A program made the translations under genes and the position numbers. Positions 30,130 to 40,366 of a stretch of 64,000 nt of DNA are shown here, piece by piece. The notes beneath the pieces were generated by a model that worked only from the letters and a program-made list of their open reading frames with translations, was not told the origin of the DNA and did no database searches. The stretch is taken from positions 42,485 through 106,484 of the forward strand of contig NZ_JBGCUE010000014.1 in the NCBI RefSeq assembly GCF_041102575.1. Direction: 5' to 3'. Within the stretch, counting starts at the first letter, position 1; every line of letters starts with the position of its first letter. The stretch is from Tenuifilum sp. 4138str. GTDB taxonomy: Bacteria > Bacteroidota > Bacteroidia > Bacteroidales > Tenuifilaceae.

Positions 30130-30764
30130 AAGATAGCAAAGGTATTATTAACGGCAGATTTATGAAGAATTTCAAACAGATTTAAGGTAAAAGCCATGCA
30201 ATCGATTGCTGAACTTTACATTGGTAATACGCCCCTACGGGGCTGGAGACGTTGTTCGTTGTTTGTTGCTCGTTGCTCGATGTTCGTGAATATATTGTCA
30301 TGCTGAGCTAGTCGAAGCATCTCTTTTCAACCTTTTATGAGATCCCTCGACTTCGCTCGGGATGACAAAACCCTATCTTCCCTTCTGCTTCTTTGTCATG
30401 CTGAGCTTGTCGAAGCATCTCTTTGTGCCTATAATCCTTTATTCCTTTTTATTGTTTTTCAGACAATCGCTCTTTGCCCTGCTATTTCTATTGCGATGCA
30501 ACGCTTTCTCCTTGCTCTTTGGAAAATGAATTGCGTGCATCGCTGTACATACGGAAGTTTCATTTAGTTACAAATGTTCCGCCCCTACGGGGCTAGATAT
30601 GTTGTTCGTTGTTCGTGAATCGTTGTTCGTTGTCCGTGAATGTCATGTCATTTACTCTGTGAAACACTGTATTACATTGTTTAACTCTGTGTTACTTGTT
30701 TTTGATAAGTTCCCAAGACTATTGTCATGTTTAGCGTTAGCGAAACATCTCTTTAGGGCCGATT
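30130..30764. repeat. Intergenic cluster of short dispersed repeats
   Basis: No gene is convincing here. The stretch holds copies of GTCATGCTGAGCTTGTCGAA (30298, 30395, and a diverged one near 30724), a partner GACTTCGCTCGGGATGACAA that pairs with it, two copies of CGCCCCTACGGGGCT (near 30229 and 30580), and TTGTTCGTTG-type runs. It looks like an accumulation site for small palindromic elements. Confidence 0.7.
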
Positions 30765-30960
30765 AGAGCTCCTTCGCTCCCCGCTAGGGCGGGACAGGCC
30801 GCTTAGGATGACAATGAGTTGACAGTTGATAGTTGATAGTGAAAAAAAGCATTTCACTAAACACTAATAACCAAACACTATTCTTCATCTTCCCTGTAAA
30901 CTGCACACTGTACACTGCACACTATTCAAAAGATCCTTCGTTACGCTCAGGATGACAAAA
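30765..30960. repeat. 196-bp dispersed repeat, copy 1
   Basis: Begins with CCTTCGCTCCCCGCTAGGGC and ends with TTACGCTCAGGATGACAAAA. Nearly the whole length matches the reverse complement of 44267-44463, with scattered mismatches. Both ends carry the small TCCTTCGCT...CAGGATGACA palindrome. It contains no open frame. Confidence 0.85.
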
Positions 30961-31061
30961 GGAGGGTCAGTTGGTTATCTAATCGACATTGGTTATTAAT
31001 TTGCAAATGTTTAGAATGATTCCAAATTGCATTTACGGCTGAATTGTATACTAAAGAAAAT

Positions 31062-31069
31062 TATTTTTG
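31062..31069 (+). promoter_or_regulatory. Possible -7 element of the rseC-rnf operon promoter
   Basis: TATTTTTG matches TAnnTTTG. The nearest upstream TTG is 15 bases away, which is short, so only the -7 box is convincing. It lies 27 bases before the rseC start. Confidence 0.5.
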
Positions 31070-31095
31070 TGGTTGATTTCAAACGTTTTCCGTAG

Positions 31096-31518
31096 ATGTC
31101 TTCAAAACCCAATGTTATTGAGCATTTAGGACGTGTTGAGGCAATAACTGCAACCGATATTCGGGTAACAATAATCAGCCAGTCCGCTTGCGCCAGCTGT
31201 CATGCTAAAGGGGCCTGTTCTGCAGCCGATGTTGCCGAGAAACAGGTAGTAGTATCAAAGCCATACCACAATTACACTGTAGGCGAAACCGTTAAGGTTA
31301 CCATGCAGCAATCGCTTGGTTTCAAGGCTTTATTTTTGGGATACATCCTTCCGTTAATCGTTCTTGTTGTTTCCCTTTTTGTGTTCAACGCCTTGGGGTT
31401 TAGCGAGTCAGTATCGGGTTTGCTCTCGTTGGCTGTTCTTGTACCCTACTACCTTATGCTTTACTTATTTAGGAAAAGTATTGAGAAACAGTTTCATTTT
31501 GATATTGAGAAATTATAA
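31096..31518 (+). CDS. rseC: RseC/MucC-family membrane protein
   Basis: 140 residues. The N-terminal soluble part carries four cysteines (SACASCHAKGACSA), and two membrane helices follow (about residues 78-98 and 104-123). This is the SoxR-reducing-system/RseC family. It is the first gene of the rnf cluster, 18 bases before rnfB, which fits a link to Rnf electron transfer. Confidence 0.87.
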   Translation: MSSKPNVIEHLGRVEAITATDIRVTIISQSACASCHAKGACSAADVAEKQVVVSKPYHNYTVGETVKVTMQQSLGFKALFLGYILPLIVLVVSLFVFNALGFSESVSGLLSLAVLVPYYLMLYLFRKSIEKQFHFDIEKL

Positions 31519-31536
31519 GTAAAACCAACCTAATCT

Positions 31537-32403
31537 ATGAATTCTATCATTATTACAGCAGTTTTAGTTCTTAGCCTTTTAGGTGTGGCGCTTGCCATAG
31601 TGTTATACCTTGTGGCTCAGAAATTTAAGGTAATTGAGGATCCGCGTATCGATTTGGTTGAGGCCGTACTGCCCGGGGCTAACTGTGGCGGGTGTGGATA
31701 TCCCGGTTGCCGGGGCTTTGCCGAGGCATTCGTTAAAACTGACGATATTGGGTCGTTGTTTTGCCCTGTGGGTGGTAACGATACTATGGCTAAAGCTGCC
31801 GAGGTTCTTGGACAGACCGCCGAGGCAAAGGATCCTATGATTGCCGTTGTACGCTGCTCTGGTAGCCCAGAGCACCGGAAGCGCCTTGTGGAGTACGATG
31901 GCGCATCATCGTGTAAGCTGGCCACGGCCCTATATAGTGGCGATACAGGTTGCCAGTATGGTTGCCTTGGCTTAGGCGATTGCGTAGCCGTTTGTAAGTT
32001 CGATGCCATTTATATCGATCCGGTAACCCTTTTACCCGTGATAGATGAGGAGAAGTGTACCGCTTGCGGTGCTTGCGTTAAGGCATGTCCAAAGTTCATC
32101 ATTGAGCTTCGCAAAAAGGGACCTAAGGGTAAGCGCATCTTTGTATCGTGTATTAACAAGGATAAGGGTGGCCCAGCCCGTAAGGCTTGCCAGGTGGCAT
32201 GCATTGGCTGTGGAAAGTGTGTTAAGGTTTGCCCCCACGATGCCATCACCCTTGAAAATAACCTTGCCTATATCGATTACAACAAGTGTAAGCTTTGCCG
32301 TAAGTGCGTGGAGGAGTGTCCTACTGGGGCAATCCTTGAAATAAACTTCCCACCACGTAAGCAAAAGGTCGAAGGGCAAGCTGAGAATGTAGAAAATAAT
32401 TAA
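31537..32403 (+). CDS. rnfB: Rnf complex iron-sulfur subunit RnfB
   Basis: 288 residues. An N-terminal membrane anchor (about residues 3-25) is followed by the Fe-S motif CGGCGYPGCRGFAEAF and several ferredoxin-type clusters (CTACGACVKACP, CIGCGKCVKVCP, CKLCRKCVEECP). It receives electrons from ferredoxin and passes them into the Na+/H+-pumping ferredoxin:NAD+ oxidoreductase. Confidence 0.95.
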   Translation: MNSIIITAVLVLSLLGVALAIVLYLVAQKFKVIEDPRIDLVEAVLPGANCGGCGYPGCRGFAEAFVKTDDIGSLFCPVGGNDTMAKAAEVLGQTAEAKDPMIAVVRCSGSPEHRKRLVEYDGASSCKLATALYSGDTGCQYGCLGLGDCVAVCKFDAIYIDPVTLLPVIDEEKCTACGACVKACPKFIIELRKKGPKGKRIFVSCINKDKGGPARKACQVACIGCGKCVKVCPHDAITLENNLAYIDYNKCKLCRKCVEECPTGAILEINFPPRKQKVEGQAENVENN

Positions 32404-32431
32404 TTGTAACACCTAACATAACCATATAGTA

Positions 32432-33763
32432 ATGTTGAAGACATTTGCTAAAGGAGGCGTTCATCCGCCTGAGAATAAATTTTCGGCCGATAGGCCCATT
32501 GAGGTGTTGCCGCTACCTGCAAAGGTAAGCATTCCTGTATCGCAGCACATTGGAGCACCTGCAACCATAGTGGTTGCTAAGGGCGATAAAGTTAAGGTTG
32601 GCCAGCTTATTGCTCAAAGCGCAGGATTTGTCTCGGCCAATATTCATTCATCGGTGTCGGGTACAGTTGAATCGGTTGATCCAGTTCTCGACAGTTCCGG
32701 CTACAAGCGTCAAGCTGTAACAATTGTAGTTGAGGGCGATGAGTGGGAACCCACAATTGATAGATCGCCTGAGCTAAACCGCACAATCATTGCCGATGCT
32801 CAAACCATCATCAAGAAAATATCCGAGGCTGGTATTGTTGGTCTTGGCGGAGCAACATTCCCTTCGCATGTTAAGCTTTCGGTTCCAACCGGCAAAAAAG
32901 CGGATGTGCTCATAATTAATGGTGTTGAGTGTGAACCATACCTCACATCGGATCACCGCTTGATGCTCGAAAAGGGGCATGAGCTGATGGTGGGTATTCA
33001 GTTGCTCATGAGAGCCTTAGGTGTCGACAAGGCAATGATTGGCATTGAGAATAACAAGCCCGATGCCATTAAATATCTTTCCGATATTTCAAAGGATTAC
33101 CAAGGCATTAGCGTTCATGCGCTAAAGGTAAAATACCCTCAAGGGGGTGAAAAGCAGCTTATTAAAGCGCTCATCAACCGCGAGGTTCCATCGGGTGGCT
33201 TACCTATAGATATAGGTGCAGTTGTACACAATGTGGGTACAGCTTTTGCGGTTTACGAGGCAGTTCAAAAGAATAAGCCCCTTTTTGAGCGCGTGGTTAC
33301 CGTAACCGGGAAAAACTTAGCCAAACCATCAAACTTTTTAGTTCGAATTGGTACACCGGTTACTGACCTGATAGCTGCTGCCGGTGGTTTACCCGACGAT
33401 ACTGCTAAGGTGGTTAACGGCGGCCCCATGATGGGTAAAGCGGTAACCGATATTTCTGTTCCGGTTACCAAGGGTACATCGGGTATAATCGTTTTCCCTG
33501 CAAACGAATCGAGACGTAAGGCTGATAGCGTATGTATACGCTGCGCCAAGTGTGTTACAGCCTGTCCCATGGGGCTTGAACCATACTTACTCATTCGTAT
33601 GAGCCAGCGTATGATGTTCGACAAAATGGAGCATGAGCGTGTACTCGATTGTATGGAGTGCGGATCGTGCAGCTTTGAGTGCCCGGCAAACCTTCCTTTG
33701 CTCGATTACATCAGGTTAGGTAAGAGCGAAGTGAATAAAATCATCAGGGCTCGAAAGAACTAA
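32432..33763 (+). CDS. rnfC: Rnf complex subunit RnfC
   Basis: 443 residues. It is the NADH/FMN-binding peripheral subunit. Visible are GGVHPPENKF at the N-terminus, the glycine-rich nucleotide/FMN region GIVGLGGATFPSHVKL and NGVECEPYLTSDHRLM, a SLBB-like segment, and two 4Fe-4S motifs (CIRCAKCVTACPMG and CMECGSCSFECP). It contacts NAD(H) at the end of the electron path. Confidence 0.95.
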   Translation: MLKTFAKGGVHPPENKFSADRPIEVLPLPAKVSIPVSQHIGAPATIVVAKGDKVKVGQLIAQSAGFVSANIHSSVSGTVESVDPVLDSSGYKRQAVTIVVEGDEWEPTIDRSPELNRTIIADAQTIIKKISEAGIVGLGGATFPSHVKLSVPTGKKADVLIINGVECEPYLTSDHRLMLEKGHELMVGIQLLMRALGVDKAMIGIENNKPDAIKYLSDISKDYQGISVHALKVKYPQGGEKQLIKALINREVPSGGLPIDIGAVVHNVGTAFAVYEAVQKNKPLFERVVTVTGKNLAKPSNFLVRIGTPVTDLIAAAGGLPDDTAKVVNGGPMMGKAVTDISVPVTKGTSGIIVFPANESRRKADSVCIRCAKCVTACPMGLEPYLLIRMSQRMMFDKMEHERVLDCMECGSCSFECPANLPLLDYIRLGKSEVNKIIRARKN

Positions 33764-33794
33764 TTTGACATAACCAGCCAAACTTAAAAAGATA

Positions 33795-34799
33795 ATGGAT
33801 AGTAAACTTGTAGTTTCACCATCACCCCATGTGCATAGCGGCGAATCGACCAGCCGACTTATGTTCAACGTGGTATTGGCGCTTATGCCCGCATTTGCGG
33901 TTTCACTTTACTACTTTGGCGTAGGTGCCCTAATAGTTACATTACTCTCGGTACTCTCATGTGTTCTGTTTGAATATCTTATTCAAAAGTTCATCCTTAA
34001 GGTTCAGCCTACCATTACCGATGGTTCAGCCATTGTTACAGGTTTGCTGCTTGCCTTTAACGTTCCAAGCAACTTGCCCTGGTACATTGTTGTAATTGGT
34101 AGCTTATTTGCCATTGGAGTTGCCAAAATGAGCTTTGGTGGGTTGGGAAGCAATCCGTTCAACCCCGCTTTAGCGGCTCGCGTTTTCATGCTGATATCCT
34201 TCCCGGTTCAGATGACCAGTTGGCCACTGCCAATTGAATCGCGTTTAAAGTATATCGATGCTATTACAGGCCCAACACCCCTGGCTATACTGAAGGAAGG
34301 GTTAAAAAAGGGTGATACCATTTCGCAAATTGCTGACCAAATTCCCTCGCACCTTCAGCTTTTCATGGGGGTTATGGGTGGTTCGCTTGGCGAAATATCA
34401 GCCTTGGCTCTACTCATAGGTTTTGCGTGGTTACTCTATAAAAAGGTGATAACCTGGCATATTCCAATATCTATTTTCACAACCATTTTTGTTTTCACGG
34501 GTATCCTATGGCTAATAAACCCTGAACTGAATGCCGACCCAATTTTTCACTTGGTTACCGGAGGTGTAATGATTGGTGCCATATACATGGCAACCGATTA
34601 TGTTACCTCGCCCATGCACCCAAAAGGAATGCTGATTTTTGGTATTGGTATAGGGTTGTTAACAGTGATTATAAGGGTATGGGGAGCATACCCTGAGGGC
34701 GTTTCGTTTGCCATTCTAATCATGAACGCCTTTGTGCCATTAATCAACCGATATGTTAAACCTAAACGTTTTGGAGAGGAGGTAAAGCGCAATGGCTAA
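33795..34799 (+). CDS. rnfD: Rnf complex membrane subunit RnfD
   Basis: 334 residues with about nine membrane helices. The motif DGSAIVTGLLLAFNVP and the FMN-attachment context TGPTPLAI (covalent FMN on Thr) are present, as is GGVMIGAIYMATDYVTSPMHPKG. The stop codon overlaps the rnfG start by 8 bases, showing translational coupling. Confidence 0.95.
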   Translation: MDSKLVVSPSPHVHSGESTSRLMFNVVLALMPAFAVSLYYFGVGALIVTLLSVLSCVLFEYLIQKFILKVQPTITDGSAIVTGLLLAFNVPSNLPWYIVVIGSLFAIGVAKMSFGGLGSNPFNPALAARVFMLISFPVQMTSWPLPIESRLKYIDAITGPTPLAILKEGLKKGDTISQIADQIPSHLQLFMGVMGGSLGEISALALLIGFAWLLYKKVITWHIPISIFTTIFVFTGILWLINPELNADPIFHLVTGGVMIGAIYMATDYVTSPMHPKGMLIFGIGIGLLTVIIRVWGAYPEGVSFAILIMNAFVPLINRYVKPKRFGEEVKRNG

Positions 34800-35370
34800 G
34801 GTGGAATCGAATTTCAAGAATATGGCGGCTACCCTGCTGGTTATTACCCTGGTAGCTTCTGCGGCGCTTGGCCTGGTTTACCAATCAACCAAGGAGCCAA
34901 TTGCCCTTGCACAGCAGGCAAAAATAAATAATGCCATTAAGGCTGTACTCCCCGAGTTTGATAATCAACCCGGAAACGAGGCTTACAGTGTTGCTGTTGA
35001 TGGTGGCGAACTTACCTTTTATCCGGCTACAAAGGAAGGGCAACCTGTAGGAACAGCAGTAAAAACCTTTAGCAACAATGGTTTTGCTGGTTTAATTGAG
35101 CTCATGGTTGGTTTCCTTCCCGATGGAACCATTAATAAGATTGCTGTTATCTCACACAAGGAAACACCCGGTTTGGGCGACAAAATTGAACCCCAAAAAT
35201 CGGAATTTAGCCTTCAGTTCGAGGGTAAAAGTCCCGAGGATTTTAAGCTAATGGTAAAAAAAGATGGGGGAGATGTAGATGCAATAACAGCTTCAACAAT
35301 CACTTCGAGAGCATATTGCGATGCCCTTACTCGTGCCTATAATGAACTTAAGAAAGGAGGTGTACAATGA
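34792..35370 (+). CDS. rnfG: Rnf complex FMN-binding subunit RnfG
   Basis: 192 residues. It has one N-terminal membrane helix and a periplasmic FMN-binding domain. The flavinylation motif near the end (DAITASTITSRA) carries the threonine that bonds FMN, and the SHKETPGLGDKI motif is also present. It overlaps rnfD by 8 bases and rnfE by 4. Confidence 0.95.
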   Translation: MAKVESNFKNMAATLLVITLVASAALGLVYQSTKEPIALAQQAKINNAIKAVLPEFDNQPGNEAYSVAVDGGELTFYPATKEGQPVGTAVKTFSNNGFAGLIELMVGFLPDGTINKIAVISHKETPGLGDKIEPQKSEFSLQFEGKSPEDFKLMVKKDGGDVDAITASTITSRAYCDALTRAYNELKKGGVQ

Positions 35371-35978
35371 GTAAAGTTGCCCAATTCACAAAAGGAATAC
35401 TCAGAGAGAACCCAATATTTGTTTTGGTTCTTGGAATGTGTCCCACCTTGGCTACTACTTCATCGGCCTTCAATGGTATGGGGATGGGCCTTGCTACTAC
35501 TTTTGTTTTGTTAAGCTCAAATGTTGTGATTTCTGCCATTGCCCGATTTATCCCTGATAAGGTACGTATCCCTTCCTACATAGTTGTTATTGCAACATTT
35601 GTTACCATTGTCGATTTAGTTATGCAGGCTTATGCAACCAAACTTTATGAGAACTTGGGAATATTTATCCCACTAATAGTAGTGAACTGCATAGTGCTGG
35701 GAAGAGCTGAAGCATTTGCCAATAAGAATACAATTTTTGATTCATTTTTGGATGGGTTAGGTATGGGGGTTGGCTTTACTTTTGCTCTAACTTTGCTTGG
35801 TGGCGTTAGAGAAATTCTGGGGAACTTTTCAATTTTTGGATTACCAATCATTCCAAAAGAACCGATTTGGCCTAAAGAAGTTTTCTTTCACGACCCTATA
35901 TTAGTATTTGTCTTAGCTCCTGGGGCATTTATTGCTCTTGCATATTTGATTGCTATTTTTAATCGACTCAAGAAATAG
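35367..35978 (+). CDS. rnfE: Rnf complex membrane subunit RnfE
   Basis: 203 residues, about six membrane helices. The [17 protein letters not shown] motif near the N-terminus and the [13 protein letters not shown] motif carry the conserved cysteines of RnfA/E. Together with RnfA it forms the membrane core with a Fe-S centre. The start overlaps the rnfG stop (ATGA). Confidence 0.95.
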   Translation: MSKVAQFTKGILRENPIFVLVLGMCPTLATTSSAFNGMGMGLATTFVLLSSNVVISAIARFIPDKVRIPSYIVVIATFVTIVDLVMQAYATKLYENLGIFIPLIVVNCIVLGRAEAFANKNTIFDSFLDGLGMGVGFTFALTLLGGVREILGNFSIFGLPIIPKEPIWPKEVFFHDPILVFVLAPGAFIALAYLIAIFNRLKK

Positions 35979-35989
35979 GAGGAAAAACT

Positions 35990-36565
35990 ATGGAATATTT
36001 AATAATTATAATTGCCGCCATATTTGTAAACAACGTTGTTCTGTCGCAATTCCTTGGCATTTGTCCTTTTCTTGGGGTATCCTCAAAGATAAGTACCTCA
36101 GCAGGAATGGCTGGAGCTGTAACTTTTGTAATGGTGCTAGCAACCATTGTTACATTTTTATTGCAACATTATGTGCTAAATCCCTTAGGGATTGGCTTTA
36201 TGCAAACCATTGTTTTTATTTTGGTCATTGCATCGCTGGTGCAAATGGTGGAGATTATGCTGAAAAAGCTGAGCCCTGCATTATACCAGGCCCTAGGTAT
36301 ATTTCTTCCCCTTATCACTACAAACTGTGCTGTGCTTGGTGTAGCCATTCTAGTAATAAAGAAGAATTTTAACTTAATGGAAGGAGTGGTTTTTGCTGGC
36401 GCCAGCGCAATAGGTTTTGGTTTAGCTCTTGTAGTTTTAGCTGGGATAAGGGAACATCTTGATTTAGCAAACGTTCCTAAAGGGATGAAGGGTGTTCCCA
36501 TTGCTCTACTCACCGCAGGTATTCTTGCTCTGGCCTTTATGGGCTTTGCAGGCATTGTTAAGTAG
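35990..36565 (+). CDS. rnfA: Rnf complex membrane subunit RnfA
   Basis: 191 residues with six membrane helices. [20 protein letters not shown] and [13 protein letters not shown] are the paired cysteine motifs matching those of RnfE. It is the last gene of the operon in the order B-C-D-G-E-A, followed by a terminator shared with alaS. Confidence 0.95.
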   Translation: MEYLIIIIAAIFVNNVVLSQFLGICPFLGVSSKISTSAGMAGAVTFVMVLATIVTFLLQHYVLNPLGIGFMQTIVFILVIASLVQMVEIMLKKLSPALYQALGIFLPLITTNCAVLGVAILVIKKNFNLMEGVVFAGASAIGFGLALVVLAGIREHLDLANVPKGMKGVPIALLTAGILALAFMGFAGIVK

Positions 36566-36592
36566 AATCGTTTATTTTTTTGACAATAAATT

Positions 36593-36620
36593 AAAGGCTG
36601 CCTTATTTGGGGCAGCCTTT
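36593..36620. terminator. Bidirectional terminator between rnfA and alaS
   Basis: AAAGGCTGCC...GGCAGCCTTT, 10-base arms around a short loop, located between two convergent genes. The flanks are moderately A/T-rich. Confidence 0.75.
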
Positions 36621-36627
36621 ATGATTT

Positions 36628-39246
36628 CTACTTTATTGCTTCCTTGGCTTTGGCTAACGCTTTGTCCAATCCATCGGGGTTTTTACCTCCAGCTGTGGCA
36701 AAGAATGGTTGTCCGCCACCGCCACCTTGGATTTCCTTTGCGGCTTCCTTAACAATAGCAGCTGCATTTAGGCCATGCTTCTCAACAAGCGTTTCGTTTA
36801 TCATAATGGTAAGAAGCGCTTTGCCATCGGCTTCAGAACCCAATACCAGGAAAAGGTTTGGCACCTCATTTTTCAGCTGGAATGCTAAATCTTTTATGGC
36901 ATCGGCATTACCAATGCTTATGCGCTCGCAAATCAGGTTGATACCATTACGCTCGGTAGCCTTTGCTTTAAGCTCAGCTTTAACCGCTTTTAGTTTTTCG
37001 GCTTGTAGGGTATTTAGCTGATCTTTTAGCAGGTTGTTTTCATCAACCAGCTTGGATACAGCCTGAATAACGTTTGGTGGATTGCCAAGAGTTGACTTTA
37101 CCTGGTTGATTGTATCAATCTGTGAGTAAACAAACTCTTCGGCTTTTTCGCCGGTAATTGCTTCAATACGGCGTACCCCTGCTGCAATTGCTCCCTCCGA
37201 AACAATCTTGAAGTAACCAATGTTACCGGTAGCCTTGGTGTGGGTTCCACCGCAAAGCTCAACCGACTCGCCAAACTTAATAACCCTTACATTTTCGCCA
37301 TACTTTTCGCCAAATAGGGCAATGGCTCCCATTTTTTGAGCCTGTTCCATGGGAACACTTCGGTGTTCATCGAGCTGTATGTTCTGTCGGATAAGCTTGT
37401 TAACCCGTTGTTCCACCTTACGTATCTCCTCATCGGTCATTTTTTGGAAGTGTGAGAAGTCGAAACGCAAGTAATCGGGGTGAACCAATGAACCTTTTTG
37501 CTCCACATGGGTGCCCAGAATTGCGCGGAGCGCATTGTGAAGCAGGTGTGTAGCTGAGTGGTTATTAGCAGTTCGAATTCGTTTTTCGTAATCAACTGTG
37601 GCAAAGAACGACGAGTTGGGGTTTTGAGGCAATCTATCTACAAGATGTATAATAAGGTTGTTCTCCTTAAAGGTGTTAATCACCTTAATGGATTCCGAGT
37701 CGCTCTCAAGTAATCCCGAATCGCCCACTTGACCGCCCGATTCAGCGTAAAAAGGAGTGCGGTCGAGCACAACGTGGTACTGCTCTTTCCCCTTGGTTTT
37801 AACCGTTCGCATACGGATAATGCGGGCGTCGGTTTTAAGAGTGTCATACCCAACAAACTCAACCTTTTCCGCATTGGTCACGTTAATCCAATCGTCAGCT
37901 TCAACTGCAGCGTCAGCTCTGGAGCGTTCCTTTTGGGTAGCCATCTCGGCATCGAACTCTGAGCGGTTAACGCTCAGGTTATGCTCACGCAAAATGAGTT
38001 CAGTAAGGTCGAGCGGGAAACCATAGGTATCGTAGAGCACAAAGGCATCCTTACCCGAAATCTCGGTTCTGTTTTCCTTTGCAGCCTTTTCAATAAGCTG
38101 CTCAAGCAGCTTGATACCCGTTTCAAGAGTGCGCAGGAATGTTGCCTCCTCCTTGTTAATTACATTGGTGATGAGGGTTTGCTGTGCCTTAAGTTCAGGG
38201 TAGTGGTCGCCCATTTGTTCAACCAGAACGGCCACAAGGCTATCGATAAACGGTTCGCGGAAGTTCAGGAATGTGTAACCGTATCGAACCGCCCTACGGA
38301 GAATGCGGCGTATTACATACCCAGCCTTGACGTTGGATGGTAGTTGCCCATCGGCAATAGAAAAACTGATTGCCCTGAGGTGGTCAGCAATAACGCGCAT
38401 GGCCACATCTGCCTTAGGATCAGTCCCATAGGGTATTCCGCACATTTGCGATATACGGTCAATAATTGGCGTGAAAACATCGGTATCGTAGTTGCTCTTT
38501 TTGCCCTGAACCACCATGGCCAAACGTTCAAAGCCCATACCCGTATCAACATGCTTGGCCGGAAGTGGCTCTAATGAACCATTGGCTTTACGGTTGAATT
38601 GGATGAATACAAGGTTCCAGATTTCAATTACCTGGGGATGCCCCTTATTAACCATTTGCTCACCGGGTATAGCCTTACGCTCATCATCATCGCGTAAATC
38701 AATATGAATCTCGGTACAGGGTCCGCAAGGTCCTGTATCGCCCATTTCCCAGAAATTATCCTTTTTATTTCCAAGAAGGATTCTGCCTTCGGGCAGGTGT
38801 TTCTTCCAGCACTCAAAAGCCTCAAGGTCGCGCTCAATTCCTTCGTCAGGGCTACCCTCAAATATTGTTGCGTAAAGCCTGTTCTTATCTATTTTAAGTA
38901 CTTCAACCAGAAACTCCCAGGCCCAATCAATGGCTTCGCGTTTAAAGTAATCGCCAAACGACCAGTTCCCAAGCATCTCAAACATAGTGTGGTGGTAGGT
39001 ATCATGACCAACCTCCTCCAAATCGTTATGCTTGCCCGATACCCTTAGGCATTTCTGCGAGTTGGCTACTCGGGGATACTTAACCGGTGCGTTGCCAAGG
39101 AAAATATCCTTAAACTGGTTCATGCCTGCATTGGTGAACATCAGCGTTGGGTCATCCTTAATTACCATTGGTGCCGAAGGCACAATTTGGTGCGACCTGC
39201 CAGCAAAAAAGTCTAAAAATTTCTGACGCAATTCCTTTGAAGTCAT
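36628..39246 (-). CDS. alaS: Alanyl-tRNA synthetase
   Basis: 872 residues, full length. Visible are class II motif regions ([39 protein letters not shown]), the editing-domain zinc motif [11 protein letters not shown] and [15 protein letters not shown], and the C-Ala oligomerisation region ending [24 protein letters not shown]. All expected domains are present. Confidence 0.97.
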   Translation of the reverse strand: MTSKELRQKFLDFFAGRSHQIVPSAPMVIKDDPTLMFTNAGMNQFKDIFLGNAPVKYPRVANSQKCLRVSGKHNDLEEVGHDTYHHTMFEMLGNWSFGDYFKREAIDWAWEFLVEVLKIDKNRLYATIFEGSPDEGIERDLEAFECWKKHLPEGRILLGNKKDNFWEMGDTGPCGPCTEIHIDLRDDDERKAIPGEQMVNKGHPQVIEIWNLVFIQFNRKANGSLEPLPAKHVDTGMGFERLAMVVQGKKSNYDTDVFTPIIDRISQMCGIPYGTDPKADVAMRVIADHLRAISFSIADGQLPSNVKAGYVIRRILRRAVRYGYTFLNFREPFIDSLVAVLVEQMGDHYPELKAQQTLITNVINKEEATFLRTLETGIKLLEQLIEKAAKENRTEISGKDAFVLYDTYGFPLDLTELILREHNLSVNRSEFDAEMATQKERSRADAAVEADDWINVTNAEKVEFVGYDTLKTDARIIRMRTVKTKGKEQYHVVLDRTPFYAESGGQVGDSGLLESDSESIKVINTFKENNLIIHLVDRLPQNPNSSFFATVDYEKRIRTANNHSATHLLHNALRAILGTHVEQKGSLVHPDYLRFDFSHFQKMTDEEIRKVEQRVNKLIRQNIQLDEHRSVPMEQAQKMGAIALFGEKYGENVRVIKFGESVELCGGTHTKATGNIGYFKIVSEGAIAAGVRRIEAITGEKAEEFVYSQIDTINQVKSTLGNPPNVIQAVSKLVDENNLLKDQLNTLQAEKLKAVKAELKAKATERNGINLICERISIGNADAIKDLAFQLKNEVPNLFLVLGSEADGKALLTIMINETLVEKHGLNAAAIVKEAAKEIQGGGGGQPFFATAGGKNPDGLDKALAKAKEAIK

Positions 39247-39316
39247 AAAAAGTTAGTATTGAAAATGTTAATATTCTCTATTTAACTATTTAAAGTAAAA
39301 AAAATGTTCTTTTTAC

Positions 39317-39347
39317 TTGTGTAAAAAATATTTTTACCATAGTTTTG
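39317..39347 (+). promoter_or_regulatory. Promoter of the M23 peptidase pair
   Basis: TTG at 39317-39319, 20 bases, then TAGTTTTG (TAnnTTTG) at 39340-39347. The predicted start site is near 39355. Confidence 0.65.
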
Positions 39348-39366
39348 TTGCAGTTTGTCAAAAGTG

Positions 39367-39381
39367 TGTTACATTGTAACA
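39367..39381. promoter_or_regulatory. 15-base palindrome in the leader of the M23 peptidase pair
   Basis: TGTTACATTGTAACA is a perfect inverted repeat (6-base arms, 3-base centre), lying 17 bases before the start codon and just downstream of the predicted transcription start. It could be an operator or a small mRNA hairpin over the translation start. Confidence 0.4.
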
Positions 39382-39397
39382 ATTTGTGTTAAAGGAC

Positions 39398-40360
39398 ATG
39401 GCAAGATTTAAATACCAATTTAACCCCCATACACTCAAATTCGATGTTATTCGAATACCTCTTTACAAACAGTTTGCAAAGATACTAATTCATTTGGGAT
39501 TTTATGCAGGTGTTTTTTTGGGGTTAGGCTATACGTTTTCTGTTATATACGATACTCCAGTTGAGCAGTCGCTTAAAAGGGCTAATGCTGAGTACGTACT
39601 TAAATATGAGTTGGCTCAAAAGCAAATATTTGAGCTGAGCAATGCTTTGGCGGTACTTGAAGCCAAGGACAATAATATTTACCGGGCTATTTTTGAGGCC
39701 GATACCATTCCTAACACCATTCGCAGGGGTGGTTATGGTGGTGTGGATAAGTATGCTAACCTACGTTCAGCTACCAACTCATTAACCCTTATAAAGACCC
39801 TAAGGGCGCTCGATGAGCTTACCTGGCGAGCCTACGTTCAATCGCGCTCTTTTGATGATGTTGCTGAAATGGCTAAGAATAAGGAAAAGATGATTTTATG
39901 CGTTCCAGCCATTCAGCCTATCAACACAAAGGATTTGATTAGAGTTTCAAGTTTGTACGGTTTCCGTCGCGATCCCATAAACGGGGCCATTACCATGCAT
40001 GCCGGAATTGATTTTGTGGGCTCAGTTGGTACCCCTATCTATTCCACTGGCGATGGAATTGTGGTTGAAGCCGGTTACTCCTTCCACGGCTATGGCAACC
40101 ATGTTGTAGTTGATCATGGCTTTGGATATAAGACGCGTTATGCCCACCTAAGTAAAGTGCTGGTAAAGGTTGGACAACGGGTTAAACGGGCCGAGGAAAT
40201 AGGGTTGCTCGGTAATTCAGGTAAAAGTACTGGCCCACACCTCCATTATGAGGTTATACTCCGTGGTAAACCCGTGAATCCAATCAACTACTTTAACGAC
40301 ATGACCGAGGACGACTACCAAAACATGCTCAAGAAGTATTCAAGTCAATTTTTGGATTAA
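39398..40360 (+). CDS. M23 family metallopeptidase, membrane-anchored (first of two)
   Basis: About 320 residues: one N-terminal membrane helix (about 30-52), a coiled-coil segment (about 60-95) and a C-terminal LytM domain. Zinc ligands are in TMHAGIDFVGS (His, Asp) and HLHYEV (HxH), with the VVDHGFGYKTRYAHLS signature, so the active site is complete. It should cleave peptidoglycan peptides from the periplasmic face. The ATG at 39398 (MARFKYQFNPHTLKFD) aligns with the paralogue downstream. Confidence 0.9.
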   Translation: MARFKYQFNPHTLKFDVIRIPLYKQFAKILIHLGFYAGVFLGLGYTFSVIYDTPVEQSLKRANAEYVLKYELAQKQIFELSNALAVLEAKDNNIYRAIFEADTIPNTIRRGGYGGVDKYANLRSATNSLTLIKTLRALDELTWRAYVQSRSFDDVAEMAKNKEKMILCVPAIQPINTKDLIRVSSLYGFRRDPINGAITMHAGIDFVGSVGTPIYSTGDGIVVEAGYSFHGYGNHVVVDHGFGYKTRYAHLSKVLVKVGQRVKRAEEIGLLGNSGKSTGPHLHYEVILRGKPVNPINYFNDMTEDDYQNMLKKYSSQFLD

Positions 40361-40366
40361 GGCTAT

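Noticed and set aside
30337..30567. Open frame of 76 codons in the repeat cluster
   Set aside because: It runs through dispersed palindromes and has no protein-like composition.
35950..36372. Cysteine-rich open frame over rnfA
   Set aside because: It is a shadow in another frame of the clear rnfA gene.
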